Source: Pyxicephalus adspersus (lineage: Eukaryota; Chordata; Amphibia; Anura; Pyxicephalidae). Taken from it: a stretch of DNA of 64,000 nucleotides. This document shows, one piece after another, positions 1 to 10,500 of this stretch. Position numbers and translations under genes: made by a program. The notes beneath the pieces are model-generated. The model was given only the letters and a program-made list of their open reading frames with translations, was not told where the DNA came from and made no database searches. Each line of letters starts with the position of its first letter. The first letter of the stretch is position 1. The stretch covers positions 131,837,924 to 131,901,923 of the forward strand of contig NC_092859.1 in NCBI RefSeq assembly GCF_032062135.1, given 5' to 3'.

Positions 1-1171
1 AAGTCAAAATAGTAACACATAACCATGAATAGTATATCATAGCAAAATTGTATCATTAAAACATATACATCAATATATCTGGTTATGCCATAAATATTAT
101 TCTCCTGCTGTCACTGGATTAATGCAACAGCAATGCTTTAGGTTGCCAAGCTTCTTTCCTATTATGTTCACTGCAAAATAAATAAATGAGAAAACCTATT
201 AAAAACACAATCTGACTGCAATGTTGGAGTGCTGGAACATGAAATAGTTTACTGATTACATTGAACAGCCTTTCCCTTTATATGCTTTATATTTTGATAT
301 AATTTTCAGGTCTCTGGTCTTGCCCAAATTCTGAATTTTGATCCAAATGATCTAACCACAATCAATACATTTGAATGAGGACACTTTACAATTGTTTAAA
401 AACGAAAATTTGAAAATATATATATTTTTTTCTTTTATGAGGAATCTATAACATAAAGGCTGATCCTTCTGTAGTCCAACAAAAGAATTAGGATGCCATC
501 CTGTTGAGTTAACACATGAAGTCTGCAGAGGACACAATGTGGCATGGAATTTCTGGCAAGATCTACAGGGCTTTTTTTTGCACTTTTCAAACAAACATAA
601 TAAAGTATTAAATAGATAAAAAAGGGACAAATAAGGGAGAGGTCATCATGTAAAACATATATTTCGAACACCTGCCATTTCCTGTTTCCATGTTGCATAT
701 TGAATCCTCGTGGAACTAAGATATCCTGCCATTAGGACACCATTCACATCAGTGCAGTCTATTGCGGTCCTTCAGGGTGGCCTATTGATTTGAATGTGCT
801 GCAACTGAGTAGGAATGTTCTGATACAAATACTCTTGGACAGTCTGGTTACTGTTTGTACGATCAACCTCCTTTTTATTTTTCTGTATATCTCTTGGTTG
901 CTCCTATTCATCTGACTAGTAGGTAATATGATATTTGTACATTGGAGTTGTTAAGCTCCTAAAGATTTATGACCAGAGACTTATTTAACTATATATCATA
1001 TTGTTTAATGTTTACCCTCTTATGTTGATAAGTTATCCAGTCTGTTCTCTCTCACCTTGTATTGTAACTTACCATAAAATTCTTTAACAAAAATCCCTAT
1101 ATTTTAAAGAAAAAATACTCTTTACTACTGCACACCGTATACAATCCTTCTTTGACCTTATAACATAGGAG
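1..1171. other. Upstream flank with no recognised gene
   Basis: AT-rich sequence with no exon-like segment, no long open frame with protein character and no repeat whose ends I could define. The short ORFs on the - strand have no recognisable family features. Confidence 0.5.
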
Positions 1172-1362
1172 AACCCTTGAAATGACTTTCAGGTCTTCAT
1201 GGAACCCCAGCTATAATTACAATACTGTATCCGTAGATCACAGTTCATTTGCATGATGGTTGGTAGGAAGAATGCCTCTTACATTGGTGGCCATTGGGAT
1301 GATTGGTAAACTAATCTGAGAGGCAAACATTTGCTCATGGAACCCTTCAATAACCTCTAGAG
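1172..1362 (+). repeat. Dispersed repeat, family A (truncated copy)
   Basis: Matches other copies in the window (5000-5405, 5695-5895, 43416-43625, 44997-45222) that share phrases such as 'aactttcaggtcttc' and 'ggaacccct'. This copy stops where the hAT-like element at 1363 begins, so the hAT-like element seems to have inserted into it. Class unknown. Confidence 0.6.
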
Positions 1363-1944
1363 CAGGGGTGTCAAACTTAAATACACAGAGGGTTGAAATG
1401 AAAAACTTCAAAGAAACAGGAACACATGAGAAGAACATGCAGTAATATGCAGTGGATCTAAATTAATCTAATTGTATATTACTGCATGCTCTTATCCTGT
1501 GTTCTCGTTTCTTCTTATTGAGAATAATTGTTTTACTTTGCCAGAGAGTGCAATGTGAAACCAAATTAATTGCTGCATTCATTTGGTTTCACATTGCATT
1601 CTCTGGCACAGTAAAACAATTAATATCACAATAGCCCCATGATAATTCCTGATTAATGAGTTTACCTGTCAGTATAAACTCCACAGGGTCCACGCATAGG
1701 TTGCTGTTCAACAGACATGAGTGATGCCGCTACTACGATTCCCGGCGAGTAGTGGTAGTGTAGTAGTGGCAATATACTCGCGTCTATAGAACAGCGGCTT
1801 AATATAAATTGGAGCTGGCTGGCCGTTACTACAGATTGCAGTGGCGGCGGGCCAGCTGCAATTCATATAAAGAATTCTTTTGGGGGCCAAAAATAGGACG
1901 TGCTTGGCCAGATTTGGCCCGCGGGCCAAAGTTTGACAGTCCTG
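1363..1944. mobile_element. Non-autonomous hAT-like DNA transposon
   Basis: The left end CAGGGGTGTCAAACTT (1363-1378) and the right end AAGTTTGACAGTCCTG (1929-1944) are imperfect inverted repeats with the CAG...CTG form of hAT elements. The left flank CTCTAGAG (1355-1362) fits the nTCTAGAn target preference of Charlie-type hATs. The right flank CTGTATAC agrees at only 5 of 8 positions, so the duplication has decayed. No transposase frame is present. A strong hairpin (1527-1620) and a second inverted pair (about 1436-1489) lie inside. Confidence 0.65.
1527..1620. repeat. Near-perfect 40-bp-arm hairpin
   Basis: The arms 1527-1566 and 1581-1620 are complementary at 38 of 40 positions, separated by a 14-nt loop. 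One of the two differences would be a G:U pair in one RNA strand. It lies inside the hAT-like element, so it is either a nested MITE or part of the element's core. Expression is unknown. Confidence 0.8.
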
Positions 1945-2714
1945 CTGTATACTGTTGTATATTGATGGTCCTATCCGCTGCACATTGTGTGTTAAATATC
2001 ACATAAACCTGACCTCTGCACTCTCTATAAATTATGTTCTGTGTTCTGTGACCTGTCAGAGTGTTTATTATTTCTAGAGTTCCTTATTGCTCTATAATAT
2101 TCTTTTACAAGGTAGGCTCAATCAAAGGGTTAGCTCTCTGTAAAATTATTATTATTTTATGATCCTTTAGGTTCATGTAAGTGACACTTTCACTTATAGC
2201 ACAATAATCTACACCTCCCATCTCCTGACAATAGGTAAGAGGAACTCTTTTTAGCTCAAATTTTGTAACCAAATGACACACCCCTGCCATGTCCGATTAA
2301 AAACTAAATACAGTACAGATCCTGGAATAAATTTACATTGTTAGGTTGAAAAAAGACATCCAAGAAGTCCATCAAGTTCAACCACTAGGGAAATAAACAT
2401 ATCCCAGATAAAAACCCAATGGACATAGTTGATCCAGAGGAAGGCAAAAAAACTGGCTCAATCTGTAGAACTTTCTTAAACTACTTCTTGAGGGAGCCAG
2501 TTACACATTTTCACAGATCTTTCAGTGAAGAATCCCTTCCTTATCTGGATATTACATTTTTTTATTCCAGATGCAAGGAGTGCCCTCATGTCCTTTGTAA
2601 TGATCTTAATGAGAATGATTAACAAGAGAATTCTCTATATGGACCATTTATATAGATATATGAATTTATCCATATATGCAAGGCCTCCAAACTGTATACA
2701 ATGTATAAAATATG

Positions 2715-3010
2715 TATTATTATTACACAGTATTTCTTTGACACCATCATATTACTCAGTGCTGTAAAAAGTCGATAGTCATGCCACTAGCTGTCCCTCA
2801 AAAAGCTCACAATCTAATGTCCCTACCATAGTTATATATCTTTTAATACAGTCTAAGGTAAATTTTGTGGTAAAGCCAATTAACCTAACTGCATGTTTTT
2901 GGAATGTGGGAGGAAAACAGAGTACTCGGAGGAAACCCAAACAAACACGGGGAGAACCTGCAAACTCCATGCAGATATAGAACCTAGCGCTGCAAAGGCC
3001 AGAGCGCTTA
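2715..3010 (+). repeat. Dispersed repeat, family B
   Basis: One of about seven copies of a ~330-bp repeat containing 'agtcatgtcactagctgtcc'-like and 'gaggaaacccacgcaaacac'-like blocks. Other copies lie at 6024, 46738, 47010, 54345, 61398 and 62083. The last two-thirds resembles a module found in many fish and amphibian genomes. Class not assigned. Confidence 0.75.
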
Positions 3011-3129
3011 TCTCTTATATGTATGTACTTATATGTAGTCTCATATTGTATGCAGCCATGTTTCTTTATGGCATTACATCCAATGTTCAGAGCAGTTTAA
3101 TTCCACTAGCGAGGTAAGAAAGTCATGTC

Positions 3130-3645
3130 TTAAAGTGGACCTATCAACACATTTTGTATTAAAGGGAAGATAAAAAAATGTATTTTTACAATGTTTTTTT
3201 CTAAACATTGTTTTTCTTAAATAGAAGGGGAGACCCCCTCCCTTCTGTCTCTACTGCCACGGTCGTACAGACTAGATGGGAAGCCCACTGTCACGAATCC
3301 CAGGAGGCAGCAGGATGCCCTTCTGTACATGTCTGATTTCAGGTATGAGCAGAAGGGGCTTTTCTGAAATGTAAAAAAAAGTGCCGATCTGAGCACACTG
3401 AGATTAGCAAGTTTTTTTTTTTTTTTTTACATTTACAGGAGAGCGCCTCACCCAACTTGTGCTTGCATAGCGCATGACCGCGTGATGTAGGAAGATGGTG
3501 GCGCCCGTTGTCCAGTCCGCGCCAGGAAGAAGGATGGTAGGGCGGTGTAGGACCTACTGAACTAACATCTTGCAGGGATCAATGGATTCCACCTATAAGG
3601 GTAATTGAATTTTCTTTTTTTTTTTTTTTTTAAAGTTCTGCTTTA
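3130..3645. repeat. MITE-like element, family C
   Basis: The start TTAAAGTGGACCTA and the end AGTTCTGCTTTA resemble the inverted ends of the copies at 48660-49057 and 59734-60182, where TTAAAG...GGACCTAA faces TTTAGGTACGCTTTAA. The interior has homopolymer T runs and a GC-rich block. It abuts a family D element at its right end. No coding capacity. Confidence 0.6.
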
Positions 3646-3949
3646 GGCTAGATACACACTTGCAATGGTTCCCGTCTGATAATCGGCCCAGGATCTAACG
3701 TGTGTACAGCACTCGTCGTCCATCATCCGAACGACCGTCCTGGCAGATCCACAGACGATGGATGACGAACAATCGTAATGGGGGAGGGAGCACAGTGGGG
3801 TCCCACTTCGTCATTCTCCTCTCCCCTCTTTCCATAGAGCAGAATGGCGTTGTATGTACAGCACTCGTTTGTGTACAGTCGTTAGTCATTGCAAAGGATC
3901 ATGAAGGAACCTTTCCAAACACAATTATTTCACATGTGTACATAGCCTA
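3644..3949 (+). repeat. MITE with TAGGCTA.GTACAC termini, family D
   Basis: The left end TAGGCTAGATACACAC (3644-3659) is the inverted counterpart of the right end GTGTACATAGCCTA (3936-3949). Copies lie at 22885-23206 (same orientation) and about 17420-17744 (opposite orientation). The interior has GC-rich blocks around 'gtgtacagcactcgtcgtcc' that produce spurious ORFs on both strands. Confidence 0.75.
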
Positions 3950-3967
3950 AATCTGACCTGCGGTCAT

Positions 3968-4022
3968 TGCTTCTGGAACCCCTAGCAACCTCTGGAGGAA
4001 CCCTGGATAAGAAACACTGGCC
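3968..4022 (+). repeat. Family A repeat fragment
   Basis: Short 3' fragment with 'ggaacccctagcaacctctg' and 'gaaacactggcctaag', matching the ends of other family A copies. Confidence 0.5.
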
Positions 4023-4179
4023 TAAGCTGTCCCTCCAAAAGCGAAGAGATATTTTCCAAAATCTTGTGAATGAAACTATTTATTTATAACCAAAAGAGTA
4101 ACCAACAATTGACCAGCAGCTACCATGACAACCCTCATTATCAGGCTCAACACGTCCCAGGCCTGGGAATTTCAGGGAG

Positions 4180-4457
4180 ATTAATGCGCATGCGTAGACT
4201 TTCATCACCGCGTCACTTGTTACTATGCAGAGATTTGCAGAGGGAGACGGGTTTCGCTTCCCCAGGACAGTCACAACGCACTATTCGCCGGGCAGAGGGC
4301 AGAACGCTGGGCGGTCACGGAGCCGTCCCATTATCAACACAGCACTGTGAACAACAGGAAGTGAGAATTCCAGGAAGCCGGGTGTCGAATCTCTGAGCGG
4401 CTCTGTCTTCATGAAACCCTGGCCCGTCAGTTGGAATTGCTGACTGACAGCTGAACA
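4180..4457 (+). promoter_or_regulatory. SPPL2A: SPPL2A CpG-rich promoter and 5' UTR
   Basis: A local rise in CpG just upstream of the ATG with no TATA box, typical of a housekeeping promoter. A near-perfect NRF1 site, TGCGCATGCGTA, lies at 4185-4196. An ETS-type site, ACAGGAAGTG, lies at 4354-4363. The transcription start cannot be fixed from sequence. A short uORF (4411-4443) lies in the probable leader. Promoter placement is inferred from CpG content and exon 1. Confidence 0.75.
4411..4443 (+). CDS. Short upstream ORF in the SPPL2A leader
   Basis: ATG at 4411 followed by ten codons in all (MKPWPVSWNC) and a TGA at 4441-4443, ending 14 nt before the SPPL2A start codon. If transcription starts upstream of 4411 it would be scanned before the main ATG and could dampen translation. 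Whether it is translated is unknown. Confidence 0.4.
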   Translation: MKPWPVSWNC

Positions 4458-4514
4458 ATGGGCCCGACCGGTCTGCTGGGCCTCCTCTTTTTCCTGCTGC
4501 TGCCCTGGTCACAG
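4458..4514 (+). CDS. SPPL2A: SPPL2A exon 1 (signal peptide)
   Basis: Encodes MGPTGLLGLLFFLLLPWSQ, a hydrophobic signal sequence. The start was chosen because it opens the hydrophobic stretch and follows a CpG-rich leader. The donor is CAG|GTAATG and the exon ends in phase 0. Confidence 0.93.
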
Positions 4515-7500
4515 GTAATGTCCCAGCAACAGGTATCAGACATGGGGGTGGGGGCAGGGCTGTATGGCACCTGTGTTGGTATGTGCCAGCAAGAGGAGCT
4601 GGCTGTGTGATGGCATCTTATATAGACAGCCATTATTGTAATGATAACAGAGGAAAGACTTCACAGGGAGACCTGCTCTGTATTCCCAGGGATCAGCAGG
4701 CTTCCTGTGTATGTAGATGGGACAGGGGCTGCCCATTGTAATATGGAGCTCACCTAATGTCTACTGAGCAGTGAATGTTTACAGGACTGGTTCACACTAA
4801 CTGGGTCAGGGCCGTTGATGTCTTACTAAGCCCTGAATTCCCCTGGAGCTCTAGTTGAGATGATAGAGAGCGTATATGGAAGTGGTATTTAGTTGCTTGC
4901 AGTGGATCCGGGGTTCTCTGACATTTGGATAGCGTGTGATGCCACCCATGGGTGCCCTTCCCTGGATTATGCATGACATCAGGGAATCAGTACTGCCAGT
5001 CCAAACCCTTTCTCAGCTAAAGGTTCTGTGGATCCCTATGTTCCTCCAGAGGCTGCTTGAGCAATGAGCAGTCTTTGACTCTCAGGTCAGTTTGATCCCA
5101 ATGATCTCTTTGGCTATCTGCGGTGATCTCCCTAGCCCCTTTTAGCACCCGCCACTTTTCGGTGACCACCCGGCTATTTTTGGGTGGTTACTGAATAGTT
5201 GAGTCACAATACAGGGGCTGCCACCAATTTCCAGCTTGAATACTGTATCTGTAAGGGTGACATTCTTCCCACTGACTAGCAATGTAATAGACATTTTTCC
5301 TACTGACCACCTCTCTTTAGTATGGATATAGTAATTATAGCAGGGATTCCCTGAAGACCTGAAAGTTGTTCCAAGGATTCCCCCATGCTAAAAAAAGTTT
5401 GAGAAAGGCTACTTTTGGCAAAGCTCAGGCTGGCAGTGAATGTGCTGTGTGGTTACCACTTCCTCATTCCAGGAAATCATTGCTGTACCCACGCCAGCCC
5501 TATGGAGAAAGAATGAGGTTCAGTACCGCTCACTGCCAAATATGCTGATGCTTTAAGAACAAGTCCAGCGGTGCAAGTGACAGCTGTGCCAGCCTCACGG
5601 GATCGCGTGACCTAGCTGTGGATCTTAACTGACCCTTACTGCCACACCAACATGACAACCATGGCAAGATCCCTATATAGATGACCCGGTCTATACCAGC
5701 CTTTCTTTACCTTATGGGGGAACCTCTTAAAATAACTTTCAGGACTCGGGGATCTCCTGATAATAATTCCCATATCCACAGATCACAGTACATTAGTGTG
5801 GTGGTCCGTGGGAAGAATGTCACCCTTATAGAGAGCCAAAAAGTGGCCATCATTGGTGTCACTTTTTATAACACAACTTTCTAAATTTCCACCCTATTGC
5901 CTAATTCAGCATTGCTAGTTTTTGTTTGAGCTATGGTTTTTATGCATTTAATCAAGTTTGTCTTAATAAAGTGACTGTTTCATATATCACAACAGGGATT
6001 GACACTTATCTTGACCATTAATATTATTAGACAGTATTTATATGGCACTGGCATATTACACAGTGCTGTACAAAGTCTATAGTCATGTCACCATCTGTCC
6101 CTCAAGGGAGCTCACAATCTAATGTCCCTACCATAGTCAAATGTCATTAACACAGTCTAAAGGTAATTTTGGGAAGAAACCAATTACCCTAACTATGGTT
6201 TTGGAATGTGGCAGGAAACCCACGCAAACCCAGGGAGAATCTTCAAACTCCATGCAGATAGAATCCTGGCCAAGATTCAAACCTGGGACCTAGTGCTGAA
6301 AAGGCCAGAGTGCTAACCACTGAGCCACTGTGCTGCCCATCTTGCTCTTCCTAGGCACTACGCCTGCTGACTCAGCTGAAGCGGCTCCTGGGTCAGATGT
6401 TCAGTTCGGGGTGGTCTGTCAGTAGCTTTGTCTGAAATTTTCTTCCCCTGAACAGAAATTGTACATCATTTTGCTTACGTGACATGTTGGTCCTATGACG
6501 TTTGGGTCCCATGACTGGTTATTTTGGCTCTCACATTATCCGTTGCTGCAGTACAAATATACTACAGAAGCAGAAGTTTGCAGCTAAACCCCAGTCTAAA
6601 CCTGAACTACTTCAAATAATATTATTAATAATATAATATTTCCCTGTCAGCATCTCCACATCCCATCATATGCCAGTACCCAGAGTTTGCTATGGTGGCA
6701 GATCATGTTTTCGCTGGCAAAGCGCTGGATAGGATTTTTAGGATAGTTATACCGATTTGTTAGCTGTGTCTGATCTATGCCCTTGGACAATGACCATGTG
6801 TTCTTATCCAACTAAAAGCCTTATACACCTGAAGGTACATGGTTATAAAATAGATTGAGTTTAGGTTGCCTTGAATATGTTTTTGTAATGTTATTATTAA
6901 TAGACAATATTTAAATAATAAATAAATGCCAACATATTGCACAGCACTGCACATTAAATAAGGTTTGCAAATGACAGAATGATACAGACAGTGATAAAGG
7001 AGGAGAAGAGGAATCTTTTTAGATTTGATTCTGATTGCAGGATCGTGATGAATGAAACGTATGAGCAGGAGGATGAAATGATTGAATATGGGATTTTCAT
7101 ACAGAAGAGCTCCAGGGCCAACTAAGAGAAAATACAATCTGAGATATTATCTCATCAAGCCGAACTCCTTGGTGAAATAAAATACACAATATCATGTAGC
7201 TCTATGTTCATGAAATGTACCGCATGCCATGGTATTGAAAGGGGTCAATCTGGAGGCTGCAGGAGCATCCATGAGTGCGTTTTAAATTTGGCTTCTAGAT
7301 TTCCTGTGTGAGATACCTGAGCATCTGCAAAGCTATCCGAGTACTCCTACGTGCGTCAGATGAATGGGTGCCTCCCAGGTGCATGGATTGCATTTTAACA
7401 CAGTGGACCTGATTAAATAAAGTTCCCAAAGCCTGGAGAAGTTAGATTATAATGGGTAAACCTGGGTGATCCAACAAACATGGAAAAGATTTCATGAAAT

Positions 7501-10500
7501 ATTCTCCTATTATTTGGCAAATGTTTTCAAAGCCTGACCAAATCCAATGCATGTTTGCTGGCTCACCCTGGTTCACACATGATAGTCTTATTTTTTCAGT
7601 CTTGGAAAGATTTAATCTGGGACCAGTGTGTAAGAAACAGTGCTGTGAGCTGAGAAATCCCCTACTGGTATACTTCATTCTGTGGAATCACAAAGCAGTT
7701 CAGTGAGTCATGGAACAAGGCAAAGGTTAGTGAAAAACTATTTAGGAGATGAACTTAGCACGGGGGAAGGGTGCTATGGAGCAAGTTTTAGGTTTGCCCA
7801 GAGCTCAGTGTCAGACAGGAAAGTTGGACGGATTCATATAATCATCATATCTGACAGCTACAGTATTCTGAATTCAGAATTGTTTTCAAGCTGAAAAGGT
7901 GTAAAAAATAACAACCCAAAAACAGCCAGGTAGTTATTGAAAAGTGCTGGGGCGTGCACCCAGATAAAAGGGGCTGGGGAGAACACTGAACTGTAGGATG
8001 CTGAGCTTTGGGAACAATAGCAAGACTGATCCCTATTGTTCCTTTTCTTGCATTACCTGGCCTCTGATTCGTCACTGGTAACAGAGACTGGCAGAGACTG
8101 TGGTCTTCTCTTGGCTCTTGAAGCTGCATGTTTTGCAGCCCCTGTAATGACATCACGGGTTGAAAAAAGATTACATAGTAAAAGGTCAAAAAAACAAACA
8201 AAAGAACAAATTTACATTACACAGGAGAAGATGAGTGAGGCTTGGGGTGCTAAGTAGAGGTTAAATGGAAAGTGCAGGGAATATATTAAGGGTTGATTCA
8301 TGACAAAATTAATTTTGTTTCCTGAACTAACTTGTACAATTTAAATGACAAATGCATCATGTGAGGTTGTAGAGATTGATGATTTGATGGCTGTGAGAAT
8401 GATAGATTACAATTCTAAAGACAAGATGAGCACAGTGACAGATTGTTGCACCCAGAGGTTGCACTTACTACATACTGACATGTCAAGGGTGCCCCTACTT
8501 GTCAAATCGTCAGCAAGGTAATATGAAAGCTTAGTAGATGCTATTTCCCATCTAAAAGAATATATGTTTTTTATTTTGGTTTCTGTACAAATGTATTTTA
8601 TGTACAAATATTTAGGTAGGGGTTGTTCAAGATGACACAGTCCAGGGGGTACAAAACACACAATAGCTAGACATAATGTGTTCTATAAAATTACCTATGG
8701 TTAAATTTACACATGCTATATTTAGGTATTTCTATGGGTAGGTGTAGGCGACTGCTTAAAAGGGCCTTCTGAGCTCTCCTTACATTAGGCTTCTCTTGTC
8801 AAAGTCTCAGTGGGATACAGTGCTAATAACATGCTTTGTGCTGTATTCATTGAAATAGCTAGGTACACGCTGCAAGGCTGCTGATTGTTGCTGTCAATGG
8901 ACCCGGTACGCAGTGTAGGAAGGGGGAACTCTAGATGACCTATCAGCTTGTCCATTGCAGGTGTGGTTTGAGGCCACTGCCTTAACCACCACCTATAGTT
9001 ATTTTTTATTTTGGGAATATTAGTGCTTGTAAATTTATGTTATTATTTTTCGCTGAAGCAGAATAATGTCCTAATCATGTTCAGACCCCTATTGTGAACA
9101 AAAATTAGTATGCGGACAGATAAAGAGAGCAATGACTAACCAAGAGATAGCAAAGTTACAGCCTGATACTCAGAAGCACAAGCAAATAAATATAAATGCG
9201 GTCCAAACATTCTGCAGGCGTAATCTGGGTCATGAACAGTCAGAAGTGAGACAGACCTGAATCCAGAGCAGACCAACTAACCTGTTGGTGGGACAGAGTA
9301 TGGATGTCCAGTGGTCTTTTTCAACTTTTTGATTAAAAAAGGGCCCCTCAGAGACTTGAACTGCAGTCCTGGATAACAAGGAGAAAGTTATGAAGTCTGA
9401 TCGTAAAGTAAATTCTAGTTTGTTTTCTAATGTTTGTTGGAAGCCAGATTTTTTATTTTTTGTAATCACTGGAAATCACTTGTACAATTTTTTGTAATTT
9501 TTAAAATAGCTTTCTTGCTAAGGTTCCTTAACCCCCTGAGCGGTAACCCAGAGTGTGACTCGGGGTAAAAAAAAGATGCTGAAAGCTAAAACATTAGTAA
9601 ATCGTTACTTACCTGATCCGCTGGGGTCCTTCTCCGCGATCCCGGTCTTCTCGCTTCCTCCGGCCGTTGTCCTCTGCATCTGATGAGTGACCTCCTGATG
9701 ACGACGGTGCAAGCGGACATTCCGTTCTGGGCGGGAATTTTTTATTTTATTTTAAAATGTATTTAATGTAATATTTTGACATGATTTTGTGTTTCAAACT
9801 TTATTATACTCATACTATTATATTATACTGTAAAATAAGTTTTCATGAAAGACAATGTACCGCTTTTAGACATATTCCAGACAGAAATGAAGGGCCCAGG
9901 AGGTTAAAAGAATACATTTCCAGTGGGGAAATTTTTATAGGCATAAAGTGATACTGAGCTGGCCTTTGTTGAAAACCCAGGGTGTCTGCCCATGTCCTTA
10001 CAGCTGAGTTTGTAATGATTCCTAAAGGTTACGTTCAGACCTGCAGTGAGGTTGTGGTGTGGTTATCGTTTCCTCACATCCCAGAACTGCACACTCAGAC
10101 GATCATGAAGAATGAATGGAGGTGGCAGTGAGTGGTTCAGTACTGCCGGGTGCCATGCAAAACTTTTTCATCCAACTATCATAGCGATGCAAGGGGCCAG
10201 CCACTGGAAGCCACAGAGACCATTGTTCCCATCACCAGTAGTTTGATGTTAACACTACCATGTACATAACCTTGAGGCTGCTTTAAAAGATAAGAAGTAA
10301 TTTCAGCCCTTAACAATATCTACAGGAAAGTAGTACGTTCATATTATGTCCTGCAAGCATCAAATTCTAGAGACTCAGCCATTCATTTTGAAGAAAACAA
10401 ACCTCTTACCTAAACACTATCTGAAGTGAAAAATATGTTTTTACTGAAGGGCCTTATAATGATGCCAGGGGTGGGCATAGGTGGGTATTTGGGACTAAAG

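Noticed and set aside
6775..7137. 120-codon ORF on the - strand
   Set aside because: AT-rich chance frame overlapping a family B-short repeat, with no domain features.
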